A stretch of 64,000 bases of DNA from Palsa-1392 sp036490335 (GCA_036490335.1 DASXEB010000003.1:44465-108464); one strand, 5' to 3'; positions 16,480 to 26,094 are shown, counted from the stretch's first letter. Notes: generated by a model from the sequence alone, not told the origin. Numbers and translations are program-made.

Positions 16480-17490
16480 TTGAACGTTCTCCTCATCCAG
16501 CTCAAAAGGATCGGCGACCTGATCCTGACCGTGCCGGCGATCGCGGCCTTGCGGGAAAAATTCCCGTCGGCCAAAATCACGCTGGTCGTCGCGCACGGCT
16601 CGCGCGAATTGCTGCCGGCGATTCAGGGCGTCGATCATGCGGTCGTGATGCGCGGCGGGGTTTCCGATTTGCCGCGCTGGCTGGCAATCGCGCGCACGGG
16701 ATTTGATTACTGCTTCGATTTTTCGCGGACGGATCGCTCGGCATTTTTGAGCTTGCTCTCCTGCGCGCAACATCGCGTCACTTACACTTCGGCGCCGCAC
16801 GAGTTGCTGCGCGAATTTTGCTACAACGAAGTCGTCCCGTCGCGCGTGCAAACGCTGCACACGATCGATCATCATCTCGCGCTGCTTGACTCGTTAGGCA
16901 TCAATGAACCCAGGCCGGAAATCGGACTCGCGCTGCCGGACGCCGCGCAGAAACGCGCCGCGGAAATCATCGAAACGCGCAACCTTGGCGAGGACTTCGT
17001 CGTTCTCCACGTCGGTTCGGCGCGCGCGGAGAAATTCTGGCTCGCTGAACGCTGGGCCGAAGTCATCGACAGGTTGCGCGATCAGTTTACCTTCGTGCTC
17101 ACGAGCGGTTCGTCGCCGCTCGAGCTCGAACAGATCGCGAAAATTAAATCGCAACTGCGCGCACCGGTCGTCGATCTCGCCGGGGAGCTTGATTTGCTCA
17201 CCCTCGCGGCCTTGATCGCGCGCGCGCGGCTGCTCGTCACGATCGATTCCGCGCCGATGCATCTGGCGGGCGCACTCGGCACGCCACAGGTCGCGCTTTT
17301 CGGGCCGACGAATCCGTTTCACTGGCGGCCGCGCACGACGCCGGCACTTATTTTGCAGGGAGAAAAAGCCAGTTCCGGCGAGGATTTTGCTCCCAAACAA
17401 CCACCCGCAGCGATGAACGAAATCTCGACGGAACAAGTGATCGATGCTATGCAGTCGCTGCTGTCGACTCCGGCGGCGCGCGAGTCATGA
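16480..17490 (+). CDS. Glycosyltransferase family 9 (heptosyltransferase-like)
   Basis: 336 aa from TTG 16480, four bases after the upstream stop and right at the conserved N-terminus (LNVLLIQLKRIGDLILTVP). The frame is open further upstream within the neighbouring gene, which I treat as spurious. GT9 features are FVVLHVGSARAEKFW, FVLTSGSSPLE and the C-terminal TIDSAPMHLAGALGTPQVALFGPTNP, which binds the ADP-heptose donor. It likely adds heptose to the LPS inner core, consistent with hldD at 8.6 kb. The stop overlaps the MsbA-like start (ATGA). Confidence 0.88.
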   Translation: MNVLLIQLKRIGDLILTVPAIAALREKFPSAKITLVVAHGSRELLPAIQGVDHAVVMRGGVSDLPRWLAIARTGFDYCFDFSRTDRSAFLSLLSCAQHRVTYTSAPHELLREFCYNEVVPSRVQTLHTIDHHLALLDSLGINEPRPEIGLALPDAAQKRAAEIIETRNLGEDFVVLHVGSARAEKFWLAERWAEVIDRLRDQFTFVLTSGSSPLELEQIAKIKSQLRAPVVDLAGELDLLTLAALIARARLLVTIDSAPMHLAGALGTPQVALFGPTNPFHWRPRTTPALILQGEKASSGEDFAPKQPPAAMNEISTEQVIDAMQSLLSTPAARES

Positions 17491-19364
17491 GCGACGGAAA
17501 AAAGAGCGAACCGAAGCAGTCGATTTGGCAAACCATCCGCATCGGATGGCGGCCCTACCGGCGGCTCTACAGCTACGTCGCGCCTTACAAATTTCGCTTC
17601 ATCATCGGGCTGGGATTTGGGTTTCTCTACGGCATTGTGACCTCAGGTCTGCCGCTGGTGATGGCGCGGGTGACGAACGTGATTTTCAACGGCCATCCGG
17701 TGAATCCGGCCGACCTCGCGAGTCATCCGGAGCTGATGGGCCACGGGCCGAAGATCAACTCGCTGATTCTAACCTGCCTCGCGATCCCCGCGATCATGAC
17801 CGTGCGCAGTCTGTGTTCCTACGCGAACACCTACTACACGACGTGGGTGAGTTTCAAGGTGCTGACCGATATTCGCACGGAGCTCTTCGCGAAAATGATC
17901 AACCACTCGATGGATTTTTTTAACAAGGCGCAGGCCGGTTTCCTCATGTCGCGAATCACGAATGACACGAACATGATGCAGGCCGCGCTCTCGATCGTGA
18001 GCAGCGATTTATTCAAACAGCCGATCGCGATCGTCGGCGGAATCAGCGTGCTTCTCTACCTCGACTGGAAATTTACCGTCGTGACGCTCATCCTTTTCCC
18101 GAGCTGCATCATCCCGCTCTCGCTCTACGGCAAGCGCGCGCGCAAGGCGGTGGTCAACGAACAATTCGGCCTCGCCCAGATGAACGTGACGATGCAGGAA
18201 ACCTTCGGCGGCATCCGCGTGATCAAATCGTTCGCGCGGGAAGATTATCAGGAAAAAATGTTTCGCCGCAGCAACGACCAGCAATTCACGAGCGCGATGC
18301 GGATCGTGCGCTCGACCGAGGCCGTCGGACCGCTTGTCGAGACGATCGCGGCCATCGGCGTCGCCCTTGCGCTCCTCTATGTCTACGCGGCGAGTCTGCC
18401 CGCGGCGAAATTCATCGCGCTCATCGGCGGAATTTTTCTGCTTTACGATCCGATCAAAACTTTGAGCCGCATCCACGTCATCATGCAGCGCTCGATTCAA
18501 TCGACGGTCGGCATTTTCCAAACGCTCGACTCCAAACCGACGGTGCAGGATCGGCCCGACGCGCAGGCGCTGACGGTTTCCGAAGGGCGAATCGATTTCG
18601 AGCGCGTCACTTTTCGTTATGCCGGCGGGATCAGCGACGCGGTGCAAAATCTCAACCTGCGCATCGAGCCGGGTCGCAGTTACGCGCTCGTCGGCGCGAG
18701 CGGCGCGGGCAAGAGCACGATTCTTTCGCTCATTCTGCGCCTTTACGATCCGACCACCGGCGTGGTGCGAATCGACGGACGCGACCTGCGCAATTTCACC
18801 CAGGCATCGTTGCGCGAACAGATCGGTCTCGTGACGCAGGAGACATTTCTTTTTCACGACACGATTTTTAAGAACATCCAATTTGGCCGGTTGAACGCGA
18901 CTGCGGAGGAAATTTACGCCGCCGCCCGCACCGCCTACGCGCACGACTTCATCATGGCGCAGCCGAAAGGCTACGACACCATCATCGGCGACAAAGGCTG
19001 CCTCCTTTCCGGCGGCCAGCAACAGCGGCTCGCGATCGCGCGCGCGCTGCTCAAAAACGCGCCGATCCTTTTGCTCGATGAAGCCACTTCCGCGCTCGAT
19101 TCCGAAAGCGAACAGCAAATCCAGCTCGCGCTCGAACGACTCGCCGAAGGCCGCAGCGTGATCGCGATCGCGCACCGGCTCTCGACCATTCTTTCCGCCG
19201 ATCAAATCGTCGTGATGGAAAACGGCCACATCAAAGAAATGGGCAACCACGCGGAGTTGCTCGAGAAGAGCGGCTACTACCGGCGCCTTTACGATCTGCA
19301 ATTCAATCGCAATCCGGAAGAAGCGGGCGCGGAAGTGGAACTTCTCGCCGGCGCCACGGTCTGA
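17487..19364 (+). CDS. msbA: ABC transporter, lipid A flippase type (MsbA-like)
   Basis: 625 aa half-transporter with a fused permease and ATPase. The transmembrane part (about residues 35-345) has six predicted helices. The nucleotide-binding domain has Walker A GASGAGKST, Q-loop TQETFLF, signature LSGGQQQRLAIARALL, Walker B ILLLDEATSALD and the switch histidine in AIAHRLST. MsbA moves lipid A-core from the inner to the outer face of the inner membrane. The role is supported by the overlapping heptosyltransferase gene and adjacent LPS glycosyltransferases. A different lipid or peptide exporter cannot be excluded. This gene has no CGTTAGGC word. Confidence 0.87.
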   Translation: MSDGKKSEPKQSIWQTIRIGWRPYRRLYSYVAPYKFRFIIGLGFGFLYGIVTSGLPLVMARVTNVIFNGHPVNPADLASHPELMGHGPKINSLILTCLAIPAIMTVRSLCSYANTYYTTWVSFKVLTDIRTELFAKMINHSMDFFNKAQAGFLMSRITNDTNMMQAALSIVSSDLFKQPIAIVGGISVLLYLDWKFTVVTLILFPSCIIPLSLYGKRARKAVVNEQFGLAQMNVTMQETFGGIRVIKSFAREDYQEKMFRRSNDQQFTSAMRIVRSTEAVGPLVETIAAIGVALALLYVYAASLPAAKFIALIGGIFLLYDPIKTLSRIHVIMQRSIQSTVGIFQTLDSKPTVQDRPDAQALTVSEGRIDFERVTFRYAGGISDAVQNLNLRIEPGRSYALVGASGAGKSTILSLILRLYDPTTGVVRIDGRDLRNFTQASLREQIGLVTQETFLFHDTIFKNIQFGRLNATAEEIYAAARTAYAHDFIMAQPKGYDTIIGDKGCLLSGGQQQRLAIARALLKNAPILLLDEATSALDSESEQQIQLALERLAEGRSVIAIAHRLSTILSADQIVVMENGHIKEMGNHAELLEKSGYYRRLYDLQFNRNPEEAGAEVELLAGATV

Positions 19365-19368
19365 CCAC

Positions 19369-19402
19369 TCCTTTACTCGTTAGGCAGGCCGCCTAACGAG
19401 TA
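19369..19402. terminator. Inverted pair of iterated words downstream of msbA
   Basis: TACTCGTTAGGC (19374-19385) and GCCTAACGAGTA (19391-19402) form a perfect 12-bp inverted repeat with a 5-base loop. It lies between the convergent msbA-like and GFA genes, the position of a terminator. There is no clear run of U after it, so termination is plausible but not certain. Confidence 0.55.
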
Positions 19403-19406
19403 TAGT

Positions 19407-19820
19407 CTAGTTCGGCGACGACGGCCGACTTCGTGCGTGCTGTGGCAAACCGTCCGCGAGCGAAATCCAGGCGAGCCGATTATCGACCCAGATGTGGTCG
19501 CGCGGCGAAACCCGCTCGGGATTATCAAAACTGCTCACCGTCACATCGATCTCTGCCGAGTCCGGTGAAGAGAGAAACGTCAGGCTCGAACCGCAGGACG
19601 GACAAAAGCCGCGCAATCGCCCGGCAGATTCAACCGTCCGAATCTCGCCGCGGTTGACGACGAAATCCTCCCGCCGAAACGAACACCAGGTGACAAAAGC
19701 CGCGCCGGCGCTGCGCCGGCAATCCGCGCAGTGACAATGCGTGACGTGATAGGGAGTCCCGCGCGCCATGTAGCGCACCGCTCCGCAAAGGCAGCCGCCC
19801 TCGATGGAACTTTCTGTCAT
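19407..19820 (-). CDS. GFA (glutathione-dependent formaldehyde-activating enzyme)-like zinc protein
   Basis: 137 aa. The GFA/CENP-V fold is shown by the cysteine pattern: GGCLCGAVRY (Cys10, Cys12), HCHCADCRRS (Cys29, 31, 34) and RGFCPSCGSSL. The protein binds two zinc ions in known structures. The family name comes from a glutathione-formaldehyde adduct activity that is not established for most members. No formaldehyde pathway genes are nearby. The neighbouring small membrane protein gene is on the same strand. Confidence 0.85.
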   Translation of the reverse strand: MTESSIEGGCLCGAVRYMARGTPYHVTHCHCADCRRSAGAAFVTWCSFRREDFVVNRGEIRTVESAGRLRGFCPSCGSSLTFLSSPDSAEIDVTVSSFDNPERVSPRDHIWVDNRLAWISLADGLPQHARSRPSSPN

Positions 19821-19862
19821 GCGCGGCGAGCGATGTTCGATCGAAACCCGGCGCGAATCCGG

Positions 19863-20246
19863 TTACGCATTGCGATTCCACATCGAGCCGGCCAGCACAA
19901 CGCAGACCGTGACCGCCAGCAAAAGATGCGCCGCCGGGAAAGCGCCGATGAAACGGTAAAGCAGCACCGCGGTCATCGCCGGAATCACGCCGACGAGCAC
20001 GATGACCGCGCCGGACGCGAGCCGCGGCCGCAGCGCGAGCAGACCGAAAACGAAACCCAAAGTGAAGAGCACGGTGGAATCGATCAGCCAAAGCCCCTGC
20101 AAAGCTTTCCCGAAAAACGGAGCGAGATTTGAATTGCCGACCGCGGCGACCGCTTTCGGAAAAGCACGCGTATGAAGAATGCCGCCGAAGAGAAGCAACG
20201 CGGCGGCGAGGCCGAGAAAAAAGCGGGCAAAAGAGCTTTTCTTCAT
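19863..20246 (-). CDS. Small four-helix membrane protein, function unknown
   Basis: 127 aa. I see four hydrophobic segments: about residues 7-27, 48-70, 77-98 and 103-121. The N-terminus is basic (MKKSSFARF), so helix one probably crosses with its start inside the cell. I do not recognise the family. It lies 42 bp upstream of the GFA gene on the same strand. A CGTTAGGC-type word lies just upstream of the start (around 20271). Confidence 0.65.
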   Translation of the reverse strand: MKKSSFARFFLGLAAALLLFGGILHTRAFPKAVAAVGNSNLAPFFGKALQGLWLIDSTVLFTLGFVFGLLALRPRLASGAVIVLVGVIPAMTAVLLYRFIGAFPAAHLLLAVTVCVVLAGSMWNRNA

Positions 20247-20321
20247 GCGCTGGCGCGGAAGATAGCGTGGCCTAACGAAAGGAAAATTCCTCTTTTCCAG
20301 CTCGGAGCGCGAAGGCAGGAT

Positions 20322-21596
20322 TCAAGGTAATCCGCCCGCTGATTGCTCGAAGAAGTAGCCCGCGCCCTGATAGGTGTTCCCGTCGATCGTCGGATGCGGC
20401 GTGCTGACCAGCGCGGTGCCGTTATCCAAAGCAAGCGCTGCGCCGAAAAAATCATCCTGCACGCCATCACTCGCGGTGAAAATATGCGACTGCTTCCAGT
20501 TGCCGTGTTTCTCGGCGAAAAGGTAGGCTTTTCCCTGGTCGGTATTGCTTCCGACCGTCGAACCATCCGCGCCGATCAGCGCAGTTTTGCCGTCGAGCGC
20601 GACGGTGTTGCCGAAGTAATCGTCCGCTTCGCCCTGGCTCGAAGTCAGTTTCTGGGTCTGGCTCCAGACATTGTTCATGCGAGTGAAAATGTAAGCCGCG
20701 CCCTGGCCGGAATGGCTGTTCACGGTTGCGAAATAGGCGCCGACGAGCGCGATGTTATTCTCGAGCGCGACTGACTGGCCGACGCCGTCATTCGCGGCGC
20801 CGTCGCTTGAGGTCAACTTCTGCGCCAGGCTCCAGATGCCACCGGAGTTCGTGAAAACGTAGACCGCGCCCTGTGCGCTGTGGCTGCCGATGGTCGCGCG
20901 CGGGGAGCCGACGAGAATGGTCGAACCGTCGAGCGCGACGGAGAGGCCGAAATTGTCGTAGGACGCGCCGTCGTTCGCCGTCAGTTTTTGTGTCTGCGAC
21001 CAGATGCCGTTCGCGTAATTGAAAACGTAGACCGCGCCTTGCGCCGGATTGCCGCCGACGGTCGCGCCGTTTGCGCCAACTGCGATTGTGTCGTCGGAGA
21101 TCGCGACCGCAGCGCCGAAATTATCAAACACCGCGCCGTCGTTCGCGGTCAGTTCCTGGCCTTCGCGCCATTTCTTTTTCGTCTTGTTAAAAACGTAAGC
21201 TGCGCCCTGGCTCGTGTTGCCGTTCACGGTCGCGCTGAAGGCGCCGATCACCGCCGTGTCGCCGAGAAGTGCGGTGCGATAGCCGAATTCGTCGCCCGCC
21301 TGCCCGGTCTTCGCCATCAGCCGCTGCGTCTGCTGCCAGTCGCCGTTTGATTCGGTGAAAATGTAGGCCGCGCCCTGAAAACTATTTTCTCCATCGGCGC
21401 CGATCAACGCGGTCGCTCCGTCGAGCGCCGTGGCCGAGCCGAAATAACTGTTTTGCGTTCCATCGCTCGCGGTCACTTTCTGCTCCATCCAGGCGAGTGG
21501 ATCGCGATCCATCTGCGCCGCGGCGCGCGTGAGCGGAATCGCGCAGACAAGGGTGACAAGAATTGCGGCGGTCGATTGAGCTGTGATTGATTTCAT
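20322..21596 (-). CDS. Exported FG-GAP repeat protein
   Basis: 424 aa from ATG 21596, where a signal peptide begins (MKSITAQSTAAILVTLVCA, cleaved after RAAAQ). The frame has 6 more codons upstream that I exclude. The mature part is a chain of about seven repeats of roughly 52 residues, each with an 'A-x-D-G-x-x-x-D-x-F-G-x-x-V-A-L' start, a middle 'xALIGAxxATVxxxxxQGAAYVF' and 'WxQxQKLT'. These are FG-GAP repeats, which form a beta-propeller with calcium-binding loops. A seven-blade propeller is inferred. It is probably secreted or surface-exposed. It is divergent from kdpA. It contains no octamer word, and is less GC-rich than its neighbours. Confidence 0.85.
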   Translation of the reverse strand: MKSITAQSTAAILVTLVCAIPLTRAAAQMDRDPLAWMEQKVTASDGTQNSYFGSATALDGATALIGADGENSFQGAAYIFTESNGDWQQTQRLMAKTGQAGDEFGYRTALLGDTAVIGAFSATVNGNTSQGAAYVFNKTKKKWREGQELTANDGAVFDNFGAAVAISDDTIAVGANGATVGGNPAQGAVYVFNYANGIWSQTQKLTANDGASYDNFGLSVALDGSTILVGSPRATIGSHSAQGAVYVFTNSGGIWSLAQKLTSSDGAANDGVGQSVALENNIALVGAYFATVNSHSGQGAAYIFTRMNNVWSQTQKLTSSQGEADDYFGNTVALDGKTALIGADGSTVGSNTDQGKAYLFAEKHGNWKQSHIFTASDGVQDDFFGAALALDNGTALVSTPHPTIDGNTYQGAGYFFEQSAGGLP

Positions 21597-21771
21597 TTGT
21601 TTTTCGAAGGGCAATGATTTTTTGGTCGAGACTGAATTCTATCGCGAACTGAGGCGGCGACAAGAATTGCGCGAGGCCGAGCACTTCAGGTCGCAGCCGT
21701 TAATATTCTTTTAACACTTTCGCGACCTACTTTAATTAACGGTGTCCGAACCGCGCGTGCAGAATCGCTGC

Positions 21772-23466
21772 ATGCACGCACGGGATTTTCTCCAACTCGC
21801 GCTTTTCGCCGGCGGTCTGCTCGCGATCACGCCGCCGTTAGGCAAATTCCTCGCGCGCGTTTTTGCGGACGAGCGGCATTTTCTTTCGCGTTCGTTAGGC
21901 TGGGTCGAGCGCTTCATTTACAAACTCGCCGGCGTCGATCCTTCGCAGGAGATGTCGTGGAAGACATACGCGGTCGCGATGCTGGTTTTCAATATCGTCG
22001 GTGGCGTGGTTTTGCTCGCGCTGGAAATGACGCAGCGCTGGTTGCCGCTGAATCCGCAACAGCTGCCTAACGTTCCCTTCGCGCTCGCTTTCGACACTGC
22101 GGTCAGCTTCGTCACGAACACGAACTGGCAGGCCTACTCGGGCGAGAACACGATGAGTTACTTCACCCAGATGGCCGGGCTGGCGGTGCACAACTTCGTC
22201 AGCGCCGCGACCGGCATCGCGATCGCGGTCGCGCTCATCCGCGGGCTCGTGCGCAAGCAGGTCGCGACCATCGGAAATTTCTGGGCCGATCTCACCCGCT
22301 GCACGCTCTATATCTTGCTGCCGATCTCGCTCGTGATCGCGGTCGTGCTCGCGCAGCAAGGTGTGCCGCAAACTTTCGACGGTTATCCGACCGCCACGAC
22401 GATCGAAGGTGCGGCGCAGGTGATTCCGCTCGGACCGGTCGCCTCGCAAGTTGCGATCAAACAGCTCGGGACCAACGGCGGCGGATTTTATGGACAGAAC
22501 AGCGCGCATCCTTTCGAAAACCCGACGCCGCTAACGAACTTCATCGAAGTCTTCGTCATCTTCTGGCTCGGCTCGGCGCTCGTTTACATGTTTGGCCTAA
22601 CGACGGGCGACCGGCGCCAGGGCTGGGCGCTCTGGGCGGCGATGTTCGCGCTCTTCCTCGCTGGTTTCGCGACGCTTTGGTGGGCCGAGCTGCAACCAAA
22701 CCCCGCGCTCGGCCTAACGACTGCTTCGCTCGAAGGCAAAGAAGTTCGCTTCGGCCAATTCAATTCCGCACTTTTCGCCACCGTCACGACCGACGCTTCC
22801 TGCGGCGCGGTCAACACGATGCACGACTCGCTCTCGCCGCTCGGCGGACTCGTCCCGTTCGTCAACATGATGCTCGGCGAAGTGATCTTTGGCGGCGTTG
22901 GCGCGGGCTTTTACGGGATGATGATGTTCGTCCTGCTCACGGTTTTTATCGCCGGGTTGATGGTCGGGCGAACGCCGGAATATCTCGGCAAAAAAATCGA
23001 AGCGCGCGAAGTCTCCTGGGCCGTGATCGCCGTCCTCGCGCCCGCCGTGATGATCCTTTGCGGCAGCGCCCTAACGATGCTTTACCCCGCCGCGCTCAAG
23101 AGCCTAAACAACGCCGGGCCGCACGGATTAAGCGAAATCGTTTACGCCTTTACCTCCGCCGCCGCGAACAACGGCAGTGCCTTCGCCGGTCTCAACGCCA
23201 ACACCGATTGGTTTAACTACACCCTCGCCCTAACGATGGTTGTCGGCCGCTTCGCCATCATCGTGCCGGTGCTCGCGATTGCCGGCAGTCTCGCGCAAAA
23301 AAAAGCCGCGCCGCCCTCGAGCGGAACCTTCCCGACCAACGGCCCGGTCTTCACCGTGCTCCTCATCTCGATCGTGCTCATCGTTGGTGCGCTCACCTTT
23401 TTCCCGGTCCTCTCGTTAGGCCCAATCATCGAGCACTTCCTCATGCAAGCCGGGAGGACGTTCTAA
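21772..23466 (+). CDS. kdpA: Potassium-transporting ATPase, potassium-binding subunit
   Basis: 564 aa from ATG 21772; an upstream in-frame GTG at 21742 would add ten residues with no family support. It is a multi-pass inner-membrane protein that binds and conducts K+ in the KdpFABC pump. The four selectivity-filter loops are visible: NTNWQAYSGE, GTNGGGFYGQN, TTDASCGAVNTM and AAANNGSAFAG. It heads the kdpABCDE operon, with kdpB starting 3 nt later. I see no kdpF (a ~29-residue single-helix peptide) between the FG-GAP gene and kdpA. Many octamer words lie inside the coding sequence. Confidence 0.96.
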   Translation: MHARDFLQLALFAGGLLAITPPLGKFLARVFADERHFLSRSLGWVERFIYKLAGVDPSQEMSWKTYAVAMLVFNIVGGVVLLALEMTQRWLPLNPQQLPNVPFALAFDTAVSFVTNTNWQAYSGENTMSYFTQMAGLAVHNFVSAATGIAIAVALIRGLVRKQVATIGNFWADLTRCTLYILLPISLVIAVVLAQQGVPQTFDGYPTATTIEGAAQVIPLGPVASQVAIKQLGTNGGGFYGQNSAHPFENPTPLTNFIEVFVIFWLGSALVYMFGLTTGDRRQGWALWAAMFALFLAGFATLWWAELQPNPALGLTTASLEGKEVRFGQFNSALFATVTTDASCGAVNTMHDSLSPLGGLVPFVNMMLGEVIFGGVGAGFYGMMMFVLLTVFIAGLMVGRTPEYLGKKIEAREVSWAVIAVLAPAVMILCGSALTMLYPAALKSLNNAGPHGLSEIVYAFTSAAANNGSAFAGLNANTDWFNYTLALTMVVGRFAIIVPVLAIAGSLAQKKAAPPSSGTFPTNGPVFTVLLISIVLIVGALTFFPVLSLGPIIEHFLMQAGRTF

Positions 23467-23469
23467 TTT

Positions 23470-25551
23470 ATGAGTGCGAGATCCAGGTCATCCATTTTCG
23501 ATCCGACGCTGTTCCTGCCGGCGATCGGCGAGTCGTTTCGGAAACTCGATCCGCGCGTGCAGTGGCGTAGCCCGGTCATGTTCATCGTGCTGCTCGGCGC
23601 GGTCACGACTTCCGCGATCGCGGTCGCGCACTTCAGCAGCTTCAATCTGCAAATCAGCTTGTGGCTTTGGTTCACCTTGCTCTTCGCGAATTTCGCTGAA
23701 GCGATGGCGGAAGGCCGCGGCAAAGCGCAGGCCGAGACCTTGCGACGCATGCGCACGACAACGATGGCGCGTCGCCTAACGGATTCGCACGAAGAAAAAA
23801 TCTCGGCGAGCGATTTGAAAAAAGGCGACGTCGTCGTCTGCGAAACGAACGACGTTATTCCGGGCGACGGCGAAGTGATCGAAGGCATCGCGAGTGTCGA
23901 TGAGTCGGCCATCACTGGCGAATCGGCGCCGGTCATTCGCGAGAGCGGGGGCGATCGCAGCGCGGTCACCGGCGGCACGCGTGTGCTCAGCGATCGCATC
24001 GTCATCCGCATCACGAGCGAGCAGGGAAACACGTTTATCGATCGCATGATCGGGATGGTCGAAGGCGCGCGTCGGCAAAAAACGCCTAACGAAATCGCGC
24101 TCAGCATCCTGCTTGTTAGCCTGACCGCGCTGTTTGTTCTCGCGGTCTTCACCCTGCCGGCGTTCGCCCATTACAGCGAGAAGGCCGCCGGCCAAAAAAA
24201 TGCAGTCAACGTCGGCATTCCGGTTTTGGTGGCGCTACTCGTTTGTCTGATCCCGACGACGATCGGCGGATTGCTCAGTGCGATCGGCATTAGCGGCATC
24301 GACCGACTCGTTAGACACAACGTCCTCGCGACCAGCGGACGCGCCGTCGAAGCGGCCGGCGACATCGACGTCCTACTCCTCGACAAAACCGGCACGATCA
24401 CGCTCGGCAATCGCATGGCGGTCGCGTTTCACGCCGCGCCTAACGTTGAGGAAAAAGATCTCGCCGCTTCCGCGCAATTGAGTTCGCTCGCCGACGAAAC
24501 GCCGGAAGGCCGCAGCATCGTCGTGCTCGCAAAAGAGAAGTTTGGATTGCGCGCAAGAGCGATGTACGAATTGCACGCGACCTTCGTCCCGTTCACCGCG
24601 CAGACGCGGATGAGCGGGATCGATCTGCACGCGACCGCCGATCGGCCGACGCAACGCGTGCGCAAAGGCGCGGCCGAATCGGTGCGCGGATTCGTCGATT
24701 CGTTAGGCGGAAATTTTCCCCAGGCGGTCGCGAAGAGCGTCGAGGAGATTTCGCGCCGCGGCGGCACACCGCTCGTCGTCGCGGCCGACAGGGCGACGCT
24801 CGGCGTCATCGAGCTGAAGGACGTCGTGAAAGGCGGAATTAAGGAGCGTTTCGCGCAGTTGCGCAAAATGGGCATCCGCACGGTCATGATCACGGGCGAC
24901 AATCCGCTCACCGCCGGCGCGATCGCGGCCGAAGCGGGCGTGGACGATTTCATGGCGCAGGCCACGCCCGAGGAAAAACTGAAACGCATTCGCGCGGAAC
25001 AGGCGCAAGGCCGCCTCGTCGCCATGACCGGCGATGGCACGAACGACGCGCCCGCGCTCGCGCAAGCCGATGTTGGCGTCGCGATGAACACCGGCACGCA
25101 AGCCGCCCGCGAAGCCGGCAACATGGTCGACCTCGATTCGAACCCGACGAAACTGATCCAAATCGTCGAGATCGGGAAGCAATTGCTCATGACGCGCGGC
25201 GCGCTCACGACTTTCTCGATCGCGAATGATGTCGCGAAATATTTCGCCATCCTCCCGGCGATGTTCGGCGCGCTTTACCTAACGAGTGGCGCGACCGCCG
25301 GGCCGCTCGCCGCGCTCAACATCATGCGGCTGCATTCGCCGGAAAGCGCGATCCTGAGCGCGGTTATTTTCAACGCGCTCATCATCGTCGCGCTCATCCC
25401 GCTCGCCCTCGTCGGCGTGAAATATCGTGCGGTCGGCGCGGCCCAAATTCTCGTGCGCAACCTTCTCATCTACGGCGTCGGCGGACTGATCGCGCCATTT
25501 GTCGGAATCAAACTCGTCGACCTCGCGCTCGTCGCTTTGCACTTAGCCTAA
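23470..25551 (+). CDS. kdpB: Potassium-transporting P-type ATPase, catalytic subunit
   Basis: 693 aa, close to 682 in E. coli. The phosphorylated aspartate is Asp305 in LLDKTGTITLG. Other P-type motifs are SAITGESAPV in the actuator domain, VMITGDNPLTAGAIA and MTGDGTNDAPALAQADVG. It couples ATP hydrolysis to K+ uptake through KdpA in the inner membrane. It follows kdpA by 3 nt and precedes kdpC by 3 nt; its stop TAA is inside GCCTAACG. Confidence 0.97.
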   Translation: MSARSRSSIFDPTLFLPAIGESFRKLDPRVQWRSPVMFIVLLGAVTTSAIAVAHFSSFNLQISLWLWFTLLFANFAEAMAEGRGKAQAETLRRMRTTTMARRLTDSHEEKISASDLKKGDVVVCETNDVIPGDGEVIEGIASVDESAITGESAPVIRESGGDRSAVTGGTRVLSDRIVIRITSEQGNTFIDRMIGMVEGARRQKTPNEIALSILLVSLTALFVLAVFTLPAFAHYSEKAAGQKNAVNVGIPVLVALLVCLIPTTIGGLLSAIGISGIDRLVRHNVLATSGRAVEAAGDIDVLLLDKTGTITLGNRMAVAFHAAPNVEEKDLAASAQLSSLADETPEGRSIVVLAKEKFGLRARAMYELHATFVPFTAQTRMSGIDLHATADRPTQRVRKGAAESVRGFVDSLGGNFPQAVAKSVEEISRRGGTPLVVAADRATLGVIELKDVVKGGIKERFAQLRKMGIRTVMITGDNPLTAGAIAAEAGVDDFMAQATPEEKLKRIRAEQAQGRLVAMTGDGTNDAPALAQADVGVAMNTGTQAAREAGNMVDLDSNPTKLIQIVEIGKQLLMTRGALTTFSIANDVAKYFAILPAMFGALYLTSGATAGPLAALNIMRLHSPESAILSAVIFNALIIVALIPLALVGVKYRAVGAAQILVRNLLIYGVGGLIAPFVGIKLVDLALVALHLA

Positions 25552-25554
25552 CGA

Positions 25555-26094
25555 ATGAAAATGATCATGCGTTCACTCCGCATTTATCTCGTGATCACAT
25601 TGCTCACGGGAGTCATCTATCCGCTCGCGTTGACCGGAATTGCGCAGCTGGTGTTTCCGCGCCAGGCGAACGGTTCGCGCCTAACGAGTAAAGGAAGACT
25701 CATCGGTTCCGATCTGCTCGCGCAAAAATTTAAAGGCGCGAAATATTTCTGGCCGCGTCCCTCTGCCGTTGATTTCGCGACCGTCCCCTCGGGTGCGAGC
25801 AACCAGGGACCGACCAGCGCGGACTTGAAGAAATCGATCGAAGAACGACGCGCCAAATTCGGCCAGAACGCGCCGGTTGATTTGCTGACGGCGTCCGCGA
25901 GCGGACTCGATCCGGACATTTCACCGGAAGCCGCGCGCCTCCAAATCGCGCGCGTTGCGGCCGCGCGAAATCTTTCCGCGAAAAAAATCTCCGACCTCGC
26001 CGAGAGCGCGACTGAGCCGCCGCAGTTCGGCTTCCTCGGCGAGCCGCGCGTCAACGTCCTGCGCCTCAATCTCGCGCTCGACGCTTTGCGCTGA
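25555..26094 (+). CDS. kdpC: Potassium-transporting ATPase, KdpC subunit
   Basis: 179 aa with one N-terminal transmembrane helix (about residues 8-32, SLRIYLVITLLTGVIYPLAL) and a periplasmic domain. Conserved elements are GSDLLAQKF, YFWPRPSA, ASNQGPTS and DLLTASASGLDPDISP. KdpC stabilises the KdpA-KdpB complex. The sequence LTSKG at about residue 43-47 is encoded by a complete extended repeat in reverse (25679-25695). That region is normally variable in the family, which suggests that the word sits where the protein tolerates it. Confidence 0.95.
   Translation: MKMIMRSLRIYLVITLLTGVIYPLALTGIAQLVFPRQANGSRLTSKGRLIGSDLLAQKFKGAKYFWPRPSAVDFATVPSGASNQGPTSADLKKSIEERRAKFGQNAPVDLLTASASGLDPDISPEAARLQIARVAAARNLSAKKISDLAESATEPPQFGFLGEPRVNVLRLNLALDALR
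25679..25695 (-). repeat. Extended 17-base word inside kdpC
   Basis: On the minus strand this is TCCTTTACTCGTTAGGC, identical to the intergenic copies at 2147, 19369 and 44824. In the kdpC frame it encodes Leu-Thr-Ser-Lys-Gly. Confidence 0.85.

Noticed and set aside
18009..19301. 430-residue minus-strand frame
   Set aside because: Antisense to the MsbA-like gene; composition is Arg/Asp/His-rich without domains.
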